From: Prorocentrum cordatum
Taxonomy: Eukaryota; Sar; Dinophyceae; Prorocentrales; Prorocentraceae
Direction of reading: 5' to 3'
DNA: 64,000 nt
NCBI GenBank assembly: GCA_963575745.1
Contig: CAUYUJ010017812.1
Coordinates: 62,001 to 126,000 of the forward strand
The translations under genes were made by a program, and so were the position numbers. Each line of letters opens with the position of its first letter. Positions within the stretch are counted from its first letter, which is position 1. Shown here piece by piece: positions 44,167-53,886 of the stretch. A model generated the notes under the pieces. The model was not told the origin of the DNA. It worked only from the letters and a program-made list of their open reading frames with translations, and ran no database searches.

Positions 44167-45597
44167 AGGAATCTGTGATTGAGCTAGAATGATCTATAGT
44201 TTCACACCCGTTTCACACAGAATGCCGTTGGAATGATTTCGCGCAACTGGTGTGATAACAAAGATCATCACATCACATCTTCGATCACTGCGCCAGACGT
44301 TTGCATGCTCCGATTGCCGATTGAGGCGTTTCCGTGCCCAGATTGCCGATTGAGACGTTTCCGTGCTCAGATTGCCGATTCGCGCGTGTCCGCTTTGATT
44401 GCCGATTCGGGCGTTTCGGTGCTCAGATGCCCGATTCGAGCGTTGCAGTGCTCAGATTGCGGGTTCGTGCGTTTCAGGGCTCAGATTGCACATGCGAGCG
44501 TTTCGGTGTTCAGCTTGCCAATTCAGGCGTTTCCGTGCTCAGATTGCAGATTCGGGTGTTTGCTCAGATTGCGGATTCGAGCGTTTCAGCGCTCAGATTG
44601 CGGATTCGGGCGTTTCCGTACTCAGATTGCCTATTCGGGGGTGTCGTTGCTCAGATTGCCGTTCTGGGCGTTGTTGCGTTCAGATTGCCGGTTCGTGCCT
44701 TCCAGGGCTAAGATTGCTGATTCCGGCGTTGCGGTGCTGAGGTTGCGGATTGAAGCGTTTCTGTATTCAGATTGCCCTTTCTGGCGTTGCACGACGTAGA
44801 TTGCCATTTGGGCGGCTTGGATTGCAAATCTGGGCGCGCCTGGGGAAGCACGCAACAGCGCAAGAACGAGTTAAGATTGGAATTCTGGGCGCGCCTGCCT
44901 GAGAGAGCGCGGAATCGAGCTGCGATTGCAATTCTGGGCACGCCCGCTCGGGAAACACGAAAACTAATTCAGATTGCAATTCCGAGCGCGCCCCCTTGGG
45001 AGAGCGCGAAATCGAGTTCAGATTGGAATTCTGTGCGCGCCTGCTTGGGAAAGCGCGGAATCGAGCTGAAATCGCAATTCTGGGCGCGCCTGCCAAAGAG
45101 AGAGCGCAGAGTCGAGCTCAGATTGCAATTCTGGGCGCGATCGCTTCGGAGACGGCGAAAACGAGTTCAGATTGGAATTGTGGGCGCGCTTGCCTGAGAG
45201 AGCGCGGAGCCGAGCTCAGATTGCAATTCTGGGCGCGCCCGCTTGGGAAGCACGAAAACAAGTTCAGATTGGAATTCTGGGCGCGCCTGCCTGGGAAAGC
45301 GCGAAATCGAGCTCAGATTGCAATTCTGGGCGCGCGCCTGCCTGAGAAAGCGCGGAACCGAGCTCAGATTGCAATTCTGGGCGCGCCTGCCTGAGAGAGC
45401 GCGGAACCGAGCTCGGATTGCAATTCTGGGCGCGCCCGCTTGGAAAGCACGAAAACAAGTTCAGATTGCAATTCTGGGTGCGCCTGCCTGGAAGAGCGCG
45501 AATTCGAGCTCAGATTGCAATTCTGGGCGCGGCTGCTCGGAAAACACGAAATCATATTCAGGCTGCAATTCTGAGCGCGCTTGCTCGGGATATACCC
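44167..45597. repeat. 30-bp and 55-bp arrays inside Merlin copy 2
   Basis: 44290-44780 carries the GCGTTTCCGTGCTCAGATTGC array. 44810-45590 carries about 14 units with GATTGCAATTCTGGGCGCGC. Fewer units than in copy 1, as expected for tandem repeats. Confidence 0.83.
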
Positions 45598-45774
45598 CGA
45601 AAGCAGGTGCCGATCGGTATTATGGGCGCGCCTGTGCGGTTTGTTCCCTACACACTGTGGAGGTGTCCACCAGAGTACTTTAGACGGGGCCAAAAACCTT
45701 TAAAGTGTGTGCTTCTCTGTGGGAGAGGTGGCCAGGTCTAAACGACCACCTTCTTCTGTAAACTGGATCCGCCC

Positions 45775-46802
45775 ATTCCGGCGCGGGCGCTAGCACGCGC
45801 TGATTCGCAATTGCGGCGCGACTTCGCCCGCTGATTGGATTCTGAGCTCGATTCCGCACGTTCGAGTCTCGCGCGCCCAGATTTACAATCGCGGTGCAGA
45901 TTTGCCATTCAACGCTGGGCATCCAGAGTTGCATTCTGCGCGACATTTGGTCCCTGGCGCTGGCGCTCTCGCCTGGCGTTGCCACGCCATTTCGCACTCG
46001 AGCGTGCAGCTGCCCGAATTGCTTTCTTGGGCCGACGCGCGCTGCAGGGTCCACGCACAAGACCCGGTCAGCTTGCACTGGGCACCTTGGGCACTCGGGG
46101 TCGGATGTGTGCAGGCGGCAGAAGCTAGTCCTTGATGGGGGGGCATTGGCTAACCCCCCACCTGAACACAACGGGGGCAGGGGTGCTCGTGCAGCACGCC
46201 TGTCCTCGACCGAACCCCGGGGGGCCCGCGTCCCAAACGGCACGTAATCGGCATATCCATGCTGACGCCCTTTCACCAGTGAACTCAAAATCAAATTCTG
46301 GTGTGGCTCGTGAAATTTGAGCTCCGGCCATTGAAAATTCGATCCGCTGCGGACGGATCTGTTAGAGCAATTTTTCGGGCAACCCGGAAAATAGCAGTCC
46401 GACGATGGTCGACCGAAGTAGCGTGGGATGAGCGGAAGCCCCCTCGCGTGCGGCCACTTGGCCAAAACAGGCCACGGTACGCTCAAAATAACTCTCTCCT
46501 TGCTCTAGCCCGTTGCTGGCTTCGCCGCTCACGCCTGTGAAATTCGCAATAGAAGGCCCAAAAGCACTGCATAGAAGGCCCATGCCCATTGCGGGACGCC
46601 AAGGCGCTGTCATCTCGCAGTCGGTTTCGCTGGACTCGCCTTTGCACAGGTTGTCTGGCGGCAGCCCCAAAGTGACTGTGATGGCATTCTTCCGAGGCTG
46701 GCCGGTGCGCCAACGACCCCCAGACCTAGGTTGCTTGTAGTAGAGGCTTCCACTGTCAGCAGTCTGGCTCTGTAGACGTTTGTGCCCAAGCAAGGCGGCA
46801 TA
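45775..46802 (+). other. Minisatellite and pol leader, copy 2
   Basis: Matches 10604-11597. The 46120-46440 block is the conserved leader with TTGGCTAACCCCCCACC. A 32-base insertion near 46055-46085 (CACAAGACCCGGTCAGC...) distinguishes it from copy 1. A spliced-leader-like CTGTAGACGTTTGTGCCCAAG lies at 46770-46790, 12 bases before the ATG at 46803. No gene seen. Confidence 0.55.
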
Positions 46803-48972
46803 ATGGAAGACCGTCTCGAGAACCTGCGGTCTTTGATTCGCCAGACAAATGACACGATGGGCTGGTGGCAAGGCGTGCGCGGGTTGACTTTGCGTTTCGA
46901 TTTCTTGAAACAGTGTGGCGCCGCTCCAGAGTTTTTACAATCGTGGCGGAATGGGATCAGTCTCGGTGCCGCTGCGGCTCCGCCAGCCAACATTCCCAAT
47001 CACCCTTCAGTTGCCCATCATAGCTCGTGGGCGACTGCCGAGTGGAGCAGGCTAGAGGCACTGGGAAAGGTTCGGTTCTTCAGCTCAAAGCCGCCGACTC
47101 TCCATGCCAACCCATGTGCCTTGCTGTTGAAACCAAGGGAAGGCGTGGACGCCAGTGCTGCGGAGCAAGAGCGCTTCAAAGCAAGGCTGATTTTGGACCT
47201 CAGACGGGGCAGAGTGAACGAGCGAATGCCTCAGGTGTCTGTATCATATGGCACAGTGGACCACGCAGTGTCCATGTTGCAGTCAGGTTCCTTCATGTTC
47301 GTCATCGATTTGCAGGATTGTTTTTTCAACTGGCGCGCGTCCACAGCTGATGCCAACCTCCTGGGTTTCTTTTGTCCTGCCAGGCAACTATACGGTCGAT
47401 GCGAATATCTTGCTTTCGGCCTTGCCCCGGCGCCCGGCCTCAATGACAGTTCCATGAAGGAATTGTTGCGCTTGTTGGGGATTACAGCGGGCGCGCGCCT
47501 GCTCGATTTCGTGGACGACATGTTCGGGGAAGGAAGCACCAAAGATGAAGCCTGGATGCGCCTCGAAAAATCAGTGCAATTTTTCCTGTCCGCTGGTGTG
47601 CCTGTTAGTGGGAAGCCCACTGGCGTTCGGCCCCCAAGCACGCGGCAGCGTTGGATCGGTTGGGTTTTCGATTCCGTTGAAATGGTGGTGGCAGTTGAGC
47701 AAGACAAGTGTGATAAAGTGTGCCTCTCAATTGCGCAGACTCTGTCGGCAGACGAAGCCCGGACTCTTCGCGCGAAGGATCTGGCGACCACGGCGGGTTT
47801 GGCCAGCCACCTGTGCGAGATTTATCCACAAGCACGGCGGCGGTTGCATCCCATTTGGGCGGATATGAATGCAGCTGGTGTGTATGCGATGTGGGCGCGG
47901 AGCCCTGTAGCGAACCCGCCTGTGCAGCTATCTGAACTCAGCAGGAAGAACCTTGCATGGGCCTTGCGATCGCTGGCGTCGCCGCCTGTTCGCTCTCTGC
48001 ATTGCCACGCGGGTGCTCTGAGCAAGCGGGGCCACAAGTCTCCAGAGTTTTCTCGGTGGCAGGAATTGGCAGAAGCAGGCGCCATTCGAGTAATAGAGAC
48101 AGACGCGTCTTCCCAACATGGCTGGTCATATCATATTTGCCACTTGGGAAAAGTAGTTTCAGGAACATGGCCGTCCGATTTCGCCACGTCACAGAACTTG
48201 TCACCCGGTGAAGATGAGATCAATTACAAAGAGCTCTGGGTTGTCGTAAAATGTTTGGAGGATTGCGGGGAAGAGGAAGTGGCTGGCGCTTACTATTTCG
48301 AGTGGACAACACTTGCGCTGTTCATTACGTGAATGTGCGATACGGCAACATTCCTCGAATGGAGCCCCTGGCCGAAAAATTGGAAGCAGCAGAAAGACGG
48401 GCCTCCTGTTGGGCATTGGCGGTGCATTTGAGAGGCATCGCAAATAGAATTGCTGACTTGGGATCGCGAAATTCGGAATTTGCGTTTCAATGGAATTCCG
48501 ATCAGTTCCAGCATGCTTCCATCAAGGATAACATCTTTCGCGACATCCTCGCCAGGACAGGTGCCGAATTCTCCCTCGACCTTTTCGCGGACAGGGAAGG
48601 AATGACAGCCAGGGCTCCAACGTGGCGTTCGCCCGAGCGCACAGCATTCGAGGCGTGCTTGCTCAATGAAGTGGTGTGGGCTCATCCGCCGCGCGCCTTG
48701 CTCCGGCCTGCGTTGGAATTCCTGAGCGCCGCACTTGCACAGGAAAACCCGCCGAAGATCGTGCTGTTGTGCCCGGAAGATGTTGGGGCTCCGTGGTTCC
48801 GGCCACTTTTCCTGCAGCATTGGCACCGTGTCCGGTCGTGGCCCAAAGCTCAGATTTGTTCAGGATTCGTGAAGGCATGGCCTGGCGGTCTGGCCCAAAA
48901 ACTGATGTTCCTTACCTTTTGCTGCAGAGCTGGCAGCCAAACAGACGCAAGCGCAAGCTCGGGCGAGCCTGA
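46803..48972 (+). pseudogene. Nested-element pol, copy 2: RT, RNase H and C-terminal domain, frameshifted
   Basis: MEDRLENLRSLIRQTNDTMG starts an RT frame open to 48332, with VIDLQDCFFNW and FVDDMFGEG and the first two RNase H acidic residues (IETDAS, INYKEL). One base is missing near 48273 (GAAGAGGAAGTGG versus GAAGAGTTAAGTGG), shifting to a frame that carries FRVDNTCAVHYVNVRYG and the SLDLFADREG / WAHPPRALL / LLCPEDVGAPWF domain. A further missing base near 48846 shifts the last 40 codons (RREGMAW-type end, stop at 48970-48972). RNase H is complete here, whereas copy 1 has a deletion in it. Intact N-terminus here and intact middle in copy 1 together define a protein of about 720 residues. 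Confidence 0.85.
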
Positions 48973-49153
48973 AAAAAAGGAAACATCATCTTCATCTGCT
49001 CTTCCTTTTCTTTCTTGTGTGTCCAGGTTGCCATTGCGGGTTCGCTGTGGTCTGTCGAACATCTATTCTCGCAGCCGCGTCCAGCTCGCGAAGCGACTTG
49101 CCACAAACATCAGACCGCGCCCCTGTCTCGTGTTTCGCTTGCACTTACCAGGG

Positions 49154-50445
49154 ATGGCGGAAGCAGCGATCCGGGCGGCACTCGAGCAGGGCGGCGCCAT
49201 CCGCACCGCCATCGTCGAGGAGATCGCCAAAACCTTCCAGCCAGGGGAACCAGGCTTGCGTGCCATTGAGAAAGCAGCGGGAGAGGTCGTGCGCGACAAG
49301 GCCATTGAGGCAGTGACTGCGGTGTTGAAAGATTCTACGTCAGGTTTGTCGACGCTCATCAAGGACGAATGCAACAGGCGCGCAGACACTGAGTTTCCGT
49401 ACAGGGCGAAGCTCCGCGCACTTAGCATGGACGAGTGGGTGTCGGCCTGGCGCGATTTGGTCGTAGACCAGGACCAGGTATCGTGGACGCTCCAAGCCGT
49501 CGAGCAGAACAGTTCCCTGGCCACAATCCTGGCGCTGCAGGCGGCGCCCCCCGAGAACGCCGACTTGCAGCAGCTTCGCCGCGCGTCTACAGCGCGCTAT
49601 GCGGCAAAATTGTCATGGAAGCAGCTGTGCCTCCCCAGCCATGGCGGCTCGTGGGACAAGCTCAAGAACTTCCTTATGGAGAAGGCAGATTCACCACTGG
49701 ACAATGTCAAGGCCCTGGCGCGATCGTTGCTGGTCTTGTTGAACCTCTTGGACCGCCGCTGCACTGTCGCGCAGTCCGCCAAGAAAACGGGGCCAGAGAA
49801 AGCTGCAGCGCAGAGGGAGCACCTCCTCGAGTTCATTCACCTGGCCATCAAGCAAAGCAATACAAGCGGCGGACCACGAAAGCGAGTGCGTCTATCCCGC
49901 TTGAGCACGAGCTCTTGTTGCGCGACTTCGCCCAGGACCTCATTTTGGCGGAGGCAGCGCTGGCGGCCAAGGGGCCCGGAAAAAGGCTGGGTGCGTCTGA
50001 TGTGTCAGGGGCGCCGTCGGCGAAGGCACCTCGCTATGGCGATGGGTCTGCGGGCGCCTCCCCCCAGGTTTCGGCGCGCTCCAGTGGTTCAGCCAACCAG
50101 GGCTTCACCACGAAGAAGGAGCCCGGCGACAAGCCCGACCGCAAGGCCTTGTTGGACATGCTGCTGCGCGAGCTGGAGCACGTGGTCCGGACCGGCAGCA
50201 CCAAGAAGATCCAGTCTTGGGTTGACAAGCAATACCTCGTGAGTGAGCAGCACAAGGGCACGGTGACGTGCCTCTTCAGGGAGCACGTGTGCAAGAATTG
50301 CTTGTTCAGCGGCAAGGGCATCGTCAAACACACGCTGAAGCACTGCAAGGAACAGGGTAACGATTGCATGCTCCCGTGTTCTAAGTGCACGAAGGCGGGA
50401 CGGACAAGCCATCTCCTGCACTGGATGTCGGAGTGCAAGAACTAG
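49154..50445 (+). pseudogene. Nested-element Gag-like gene, copy 2 (5-base insertion)
   Basis: Same start MAEAAIRAALEQGG as copy 1. The frame is open until a 5-base duplication (AGCAA twice, near 49855) shifts it, so the protein would end in a different frame at 50242. The correct frame with EHELLLRDFAQDL and the Cys/His tail (CKNCLFSGKG, CMLPCSKC) runs to 50445. A few extra bases add a Leu codon before EHELL. Other differences from copy 1 are mostly substitutions. Confidence 0.75.
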
Positions 50446-50655
50446 GCATCTCCAGCCACGCGCCAGAGCCATTCGATTTTCCACGGCGTTTAGCCGCCTG
50501 CTGCTGTTCCCGACGTGCAGGCCGCTTTTAAGAGATCCTTGAAACATGAAAAATAACAGGCCTCTATGGGGTGTCCGCCACGGCTGGTTTCAGAGGCTCC
50601 GAATTGATGGGGCCTTCCGTCTTTCATGCGCCACATGAGTCTTCCCACTGCCGTT

Positions 50656-50674
50656 CCGTAGCCTCGGGTCCAAG
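50656..50674 (+). other. Spliced-leader-like motif before nested YR, copy 2
   Basis: CCGTAGCC-TCGGG-TCCAAG, 3 bases before the ATG at 50678. It keeps both ends of the dinoflagellate leader with a shortened middle. Confidence 0.45.
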
Positions 50675-50677
50675 ACA

Positions 50678-52234
50678 ATGGATGATTTCGTGCACAGAAA
50701 TGATTTCAATTCGCCCCCTTCCAAAGCAGCGCGCGCTGGATCGCGGCGGCCGCCCCTTCCGCTGGAACCGGCAGCTGCGCGTGCTGGTGCTGGCGGAGAT
50801 GGCGCTGTGTCGGCGGTGGCGGTCCCCTCGCAGGATGCAGCGGTTCCTGGGCGCTCGGGCATTGGAGTTGGGGTGCGGAAAGCCACGTCGTTCCTGAGCA
50901 TGCTCGACATCAGCCGCGCTGCTTGGGCGTCTTCTGGTGCAGTTCCGCTGGACACGGCGCTGTGTCAGTCTCTTGTCGCCGACGGTGCTTCTGCGACCTC
51001 CGCAGGTAGCAGTGGCTCTCGGGGCAGCCCCGCCCGTGCGGCGGTACCTGTTGCAGAAGTTTCTAGCGGGTATCCCAGGCTGACGGTGGCGGCCGCCGCG
51101 GACACGCCGAGTGCGATTCACGCAGACGGCCCTGGGGCTCGCAGCCTCGGTGCTCCCAGGGCTCCGCTTGCACTGGTTGCCGGCGAGAGTGCGCCGGTGC
51201 AGTTGGCCGCGCGTCGGAAGGCTGCCGCTGACATCGATCGCTGTTTGGCGGCGGCCTGGGAGCCGTCCACGCGCAGTCGCTACGACGCCACCTTGCGCAG
51301 CGTGGTGAGCACAGTCGAATCTGACACTGCGTTGTCCTTGCTGCCCTGCGACACGGAGGAAAAGGTCATGGTGTTGTTCGCTGGGATGATCGGCCAGCCT
51401 TGGGGCACTGTGGGCGCAGCAAAAGCTGCCGTCAGGGCTTGGCATGTAGAGCGTGATTTACTTGCTGCTTTCGATTTGGCTTGGACTCCTCGAGCTTGGC
51501 ATTTCTGGCGAGGTCTCAAAAAGCTCGCTGACCATTCGCTGCGGCACGCCAAGCGGCCACTTTCGTTCGACGAGGCGTGTGTTGTGCAGCGTTGTCGCCT
51601 TGCCCAAGCCTCAGACGCTGGTTTGCGCGATGCTGCAATGGTTGCGACAGCATTCTTCGGGATCCGGCGCTTTGCAGAAGTACAAGGGCTTCTCACAGAG
51701 GATGTTGTCTTCCAAGAAGATGCTGTTGAGTGCCGTATCCGCCGGCAGAAGAACGATCCTTGCGGCGTGGGAATGCTCATCTGGCTCCCGCGGCTGCCAG
51801 AGTTGGGGCCGCTCTGCCCTCTGAAACTTATGCAGTCGTGGGCCGCTCGCAGAGCAGCTTTGTGGCCAGCTTCCACTGGTTATTTCTTTTGCGTGACCGG
51901 CGCCGCCTCCCCGAGAGCAGCGTCCGCGGATACTTTCCGCAGAATGCTATCCCGACACGTGAAGGATCCCGCCTCGGTGGGGAGTCACTCACTGAGAAAA
52001 GGCGGCGCCTTGTGGTGGAAGCATGCCGCGGCGCTCCCGGAAACCCTTGTGCAAGCGCAGGGCGGGTGGTCGTCTCTCGATGTCATGAGAGCGTTTTACA
52101 CGAAGCACCCAGACTCCGATCGCCGTCAATTGTTGTTGGGTGCTGCGGCGGCCGCTAACCCAAAGCAGGCTGCGCCCTCTGCAACTGCGCAGCGGCCGCT
52201 GCTGGCCTTACCTGTTTGGAAGCAGCCTCTGTAA
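50678..52234 (+). CDS. Nested-element tyrosine recombinase, intact (518 aa)
   Basis: The only undamaged YR in the window. The N-terminal 170 residues are Ala/Ser/Gly-rich and poorly conserved. A SAM-like core-binding part follows (about 180-290, with RRKAAADIDRCL and WEPSTRSRYDATL), then the catalytic domain: R330 in FFGIRRFAEV, K358 in RRQKND, H437 and R440 in GSHSLRKGG, W464 in QGGWSS and Y474 in MRAFYTKH. That is the full R-K-H-R-W-Y set expected of an active enzyme. It would cut and rejoin the circular DNA intermediate at the split repeats. The ATG is chosen because it follows the spliced-leader-like motif and begins the frame shared by both copies. It ends 17 bases before B1. Confidence 0.9.
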   Translation: MDDFVHRNDFNSPPSKAARAGSRRPPLPLEPAAARAGAGGDGAVSAVAVPSQDAAVPGRSGIGVGVRKATSFLSMLDISRAAWASSGAVPLDTALCQSLVADGASATSAGSSGSRGSPARAAVPVAEVSSGYPRLTVAAAADTPSAIHADGPGARSLGAPRAPLALVAGESAPVQLAARRKAAADIDRCLAAAWEPSTRSRYDATLRSVVSTVESDTALSLLPCDTEEKVMVLFAGMIGQPWGTVGAAKAAVRAWHVERDLLAAFDLAWTPRAWHFWRGLKKLADHSLRHAKRPLSFDEACVVQRCRLAQASDAGLRDAAMVATAFFGIRRFAEVQGLLTEDVVFQEDAVECRIRRQKNDPCGVGMLIWLPRLPELGPLCPLKLMQSWAARRAALWPASTGYFFCVTGAASPRAASADTFRRMLSRHVKDPASVGSHSLRKGGALWWKHAAALPETLVQAQGGWSSLDVMRAFYTKHPDSDRRQLLLGAAAAANPKQAAPSATAQRPLLALPVWKQPL

Positions 52235-52251
52235 TTAATTTAGGCCTCGGT

Positions 52252-52884
52252 GGGGTAAGGGCCCTCCCTGAAGGGATGCGCCCTGTGGCCTGCGGCTGAA
52301 GCAGCACTCCCGCCGAGCCACGGCTGTGGCATGAAGAAAATATTGCTACACGCTTCGCGTGCGCACTGCCTCTCCCGCGCCGTTCTTCGCCCCGGAGGCC
52401 TCCTTGGTGCTCCTGCTCGGCGGTGGTAGGCGGAAAGCGCAGTTTCTGAGGAGGCTGTGCATTCGGGAAACGAGGTTTTCGCGGACACCCCAAAACGAGT
52501 TATTCTTCGTATCAAATCATTGCAGGTTGCTCCCCTTATATTGCAATATCGATGGGCTTCGCCTTCATGTGGGGTCTTTCACCGTCGGTATTGTTTTCTC
52601 GAGCGCAGGCCCAGGGGGTAGTTCCGCGCGCTTTTCGCGGACCCGCCCGCCCGCCCTGGGTTCACACCTCGTGCTGGTCGCAATCCGCCCTTCCCGGGAG
52701 GGGTAAGGGCCCTCCCTGAAGGGATGCGCCCTGTGGCCTGCGGCTGAAGCAGCACTCCCGCCGAGCCGCGGCTGTGGCATGAAGAAAATATTGCTACACG
52801 CTTCGCGTGCGCACTGCCTCTCCCGCGCCGTTCTTCGCCCCGGAGGCCTCCTTGGTGCTCCTGCTCGGCGGAGATAGGCGGAAA
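52252..52884 (+). repeat. Nested element B1-A2-B2 terminus, copy 2
   Basis: B1 52252-52436, A2 52437-52643, B2 52700-52884, closely matching copy 1. B2 differs by a few substitutions near its end (GGAGATAGGCGGAAA). B2 abuts the CAG codon of gag. Confidence 0.85.
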
Positions 52885-53886
52885 CAGTCCAAGATGAAGA
52901 TGGCTTCGGATTCGGATGCTGCAGGGGTCTCGGCATTCGCCAATGCCATGCAGCAGTTCGTCCAGGCGACGTCTCACACGGCCGCGGCGGGCTCTGCAAA
53001 GAAAGGTTTGTCTTTCGATTTGGCCAAGCGGATCCAAGAAATGGGTTTGGCGCACTTCCCGTCGGAGGGGCTCCCTTCAGAAGAAACCTTGGCCAAATTC
53101 GAGCATGCTGGCAAAGTGGCCGCCGAGAAGCAGCGCAAGTGGATTGGCAGCGCGGACGGTGAGTGTCTGCAGACGCACCACCGACCGGAATGGTCGCGCA
53201 CGCCTGTCGTGGCTGCGCCACCGACTGGTTCATCTATCGAGGAGAAGCTCAAGCATGTGCTCGACGACAAGAAAGCCCGAGCGGACGAGTTGAAGCTCGA
53301 TTATCAGAGCTACGCTACGTTCATGGGTCACGTGTTCCAGCGGGGGATGAAGTGCGTGCTGATGAAAGCGTGCTCGTCCACGGAGCTTTTGGCTTACCTG
53401 TTCAATTTGACCCACATAGCTGAGGAACACGGCGGGGTCCGGACGGCTTATCAGTACGACATCTTGCAGCGTAAGGCGATGGCGCGCTCGCTCGAGCGAG
53501 GCGAGGACCGGCTTTCGCACTACTTCAACGTGCTCGACGAGGACATGGCCCGGAAGGCCAAAGATAAAGTATCTCAGAAGATGAAGGAGACCACCGGCCG
53601 GACGACCCCTGGCCAGGCGCAGCACGGCGGAGGCTCCCGGACCTACGGTGGCAGCAGCTCCGGTTACGGAGGCTGGGGCAATGCCAGCTCCAGCGGGGCG
53701 GCGCCGAAGGGCCAGGGCAAGGCGCGCAAAGGGGCTGGGCCCGCGCCGAGCACCCCCAAGAAGAAGAGGTCCAGGTCGCCAAAGCGCTCTGGCAACGGCG
53801 GCAACTCCAACGGCAAGGGAGGCAAGGGCGGCCATGGCAACAACCAGGGCAACAAGTCCTGGCAGGACAAGTGGTGGAACAAGTGA
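52885..53886 (+). CDS. Family-1 gag, C-terminal part (copy 2)
   Basis: 333 residues, QSKMKMASDSDAAG to SWQDKWWNK, in frame with 37754-38110. Conserved with family 2 in KGLSFDLAKRIQEMGLAHFP, EEHGGVRTAYQYD and SLERGEDRLSHYFNVLDEDM. The basic Gly/Asn-rich tail with SRSPKR probably binds RNA; there is no CCHC knuckle. The TGA stop (53884-53886) is followed by the perfect stem GGGGAA-GGACGA-TTCCCC (53887-53904), and the pol frame goes on without another stop. Confidence 0.78.
   Translation, partial: QSKMKMASDSDAAGVSAFANAMQQFVQATSHTAAAGSAKKGLSFDLAKRIQEMGLAHFPSEGLPSEETLAKFEHAGKVAAEKQRKWIGSADGECLQTHHRPEWSRTPVVAAPPTGSSIEEKLKHVLDDKKARADELKLDYQSYATFMGHVFQRGMKCVLMKACSSTELLAYLFNLTHIAEEHGGVRTAYQYDILQRKAMARSLERGEDRLSHYFNVLDEDMARKAKDKVSQKMKETTGRTTPGQAQHGGGSRTYGGSSSGYGGWGNASSSGAAPKGQGKARKGAGPAPSTPKKKRSRSPKRSGNGGNSNGKGGKGGHGNNQGNKSWQDKWWNK

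Larger units (their letters stand above)
41243..45774 (+). mobile_element. Merlin/ISXO2-like DNA transposon with OTU domain, copy 2 (4.5 kb)
   Basis: Starts GGTGCAAAACTGTCTACAG and ends TGTAAACTGGATCCGCCC, like copy 1. The left flank is TTAATTCC; the right flank keeps only ATTCC, then resumes the sequence found at 10604 onward in the nested copy without the insert. The right end of the duplication has lost or changed about 3 bases. Minisatellite 41373-41815, gene 41871-44166, arrays 44290-44780 and 44810-45590. Confidence 0.87.
38111..52884 (+). mobile_element. Nested DIRS-like element, copy 2 (14.8 kb)
   Basis: A1 38111-38298, B1 52252-52436, A2 52437-52643, B2 52700-52884. Same gene order as copy 1. 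It lacks the inverted segment and the second C but contains the Merlin-OTU transposon. YR is intact; pol and the Gag-like gene have small indels, in places different from those of copy 1. Confidence 0.8.
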
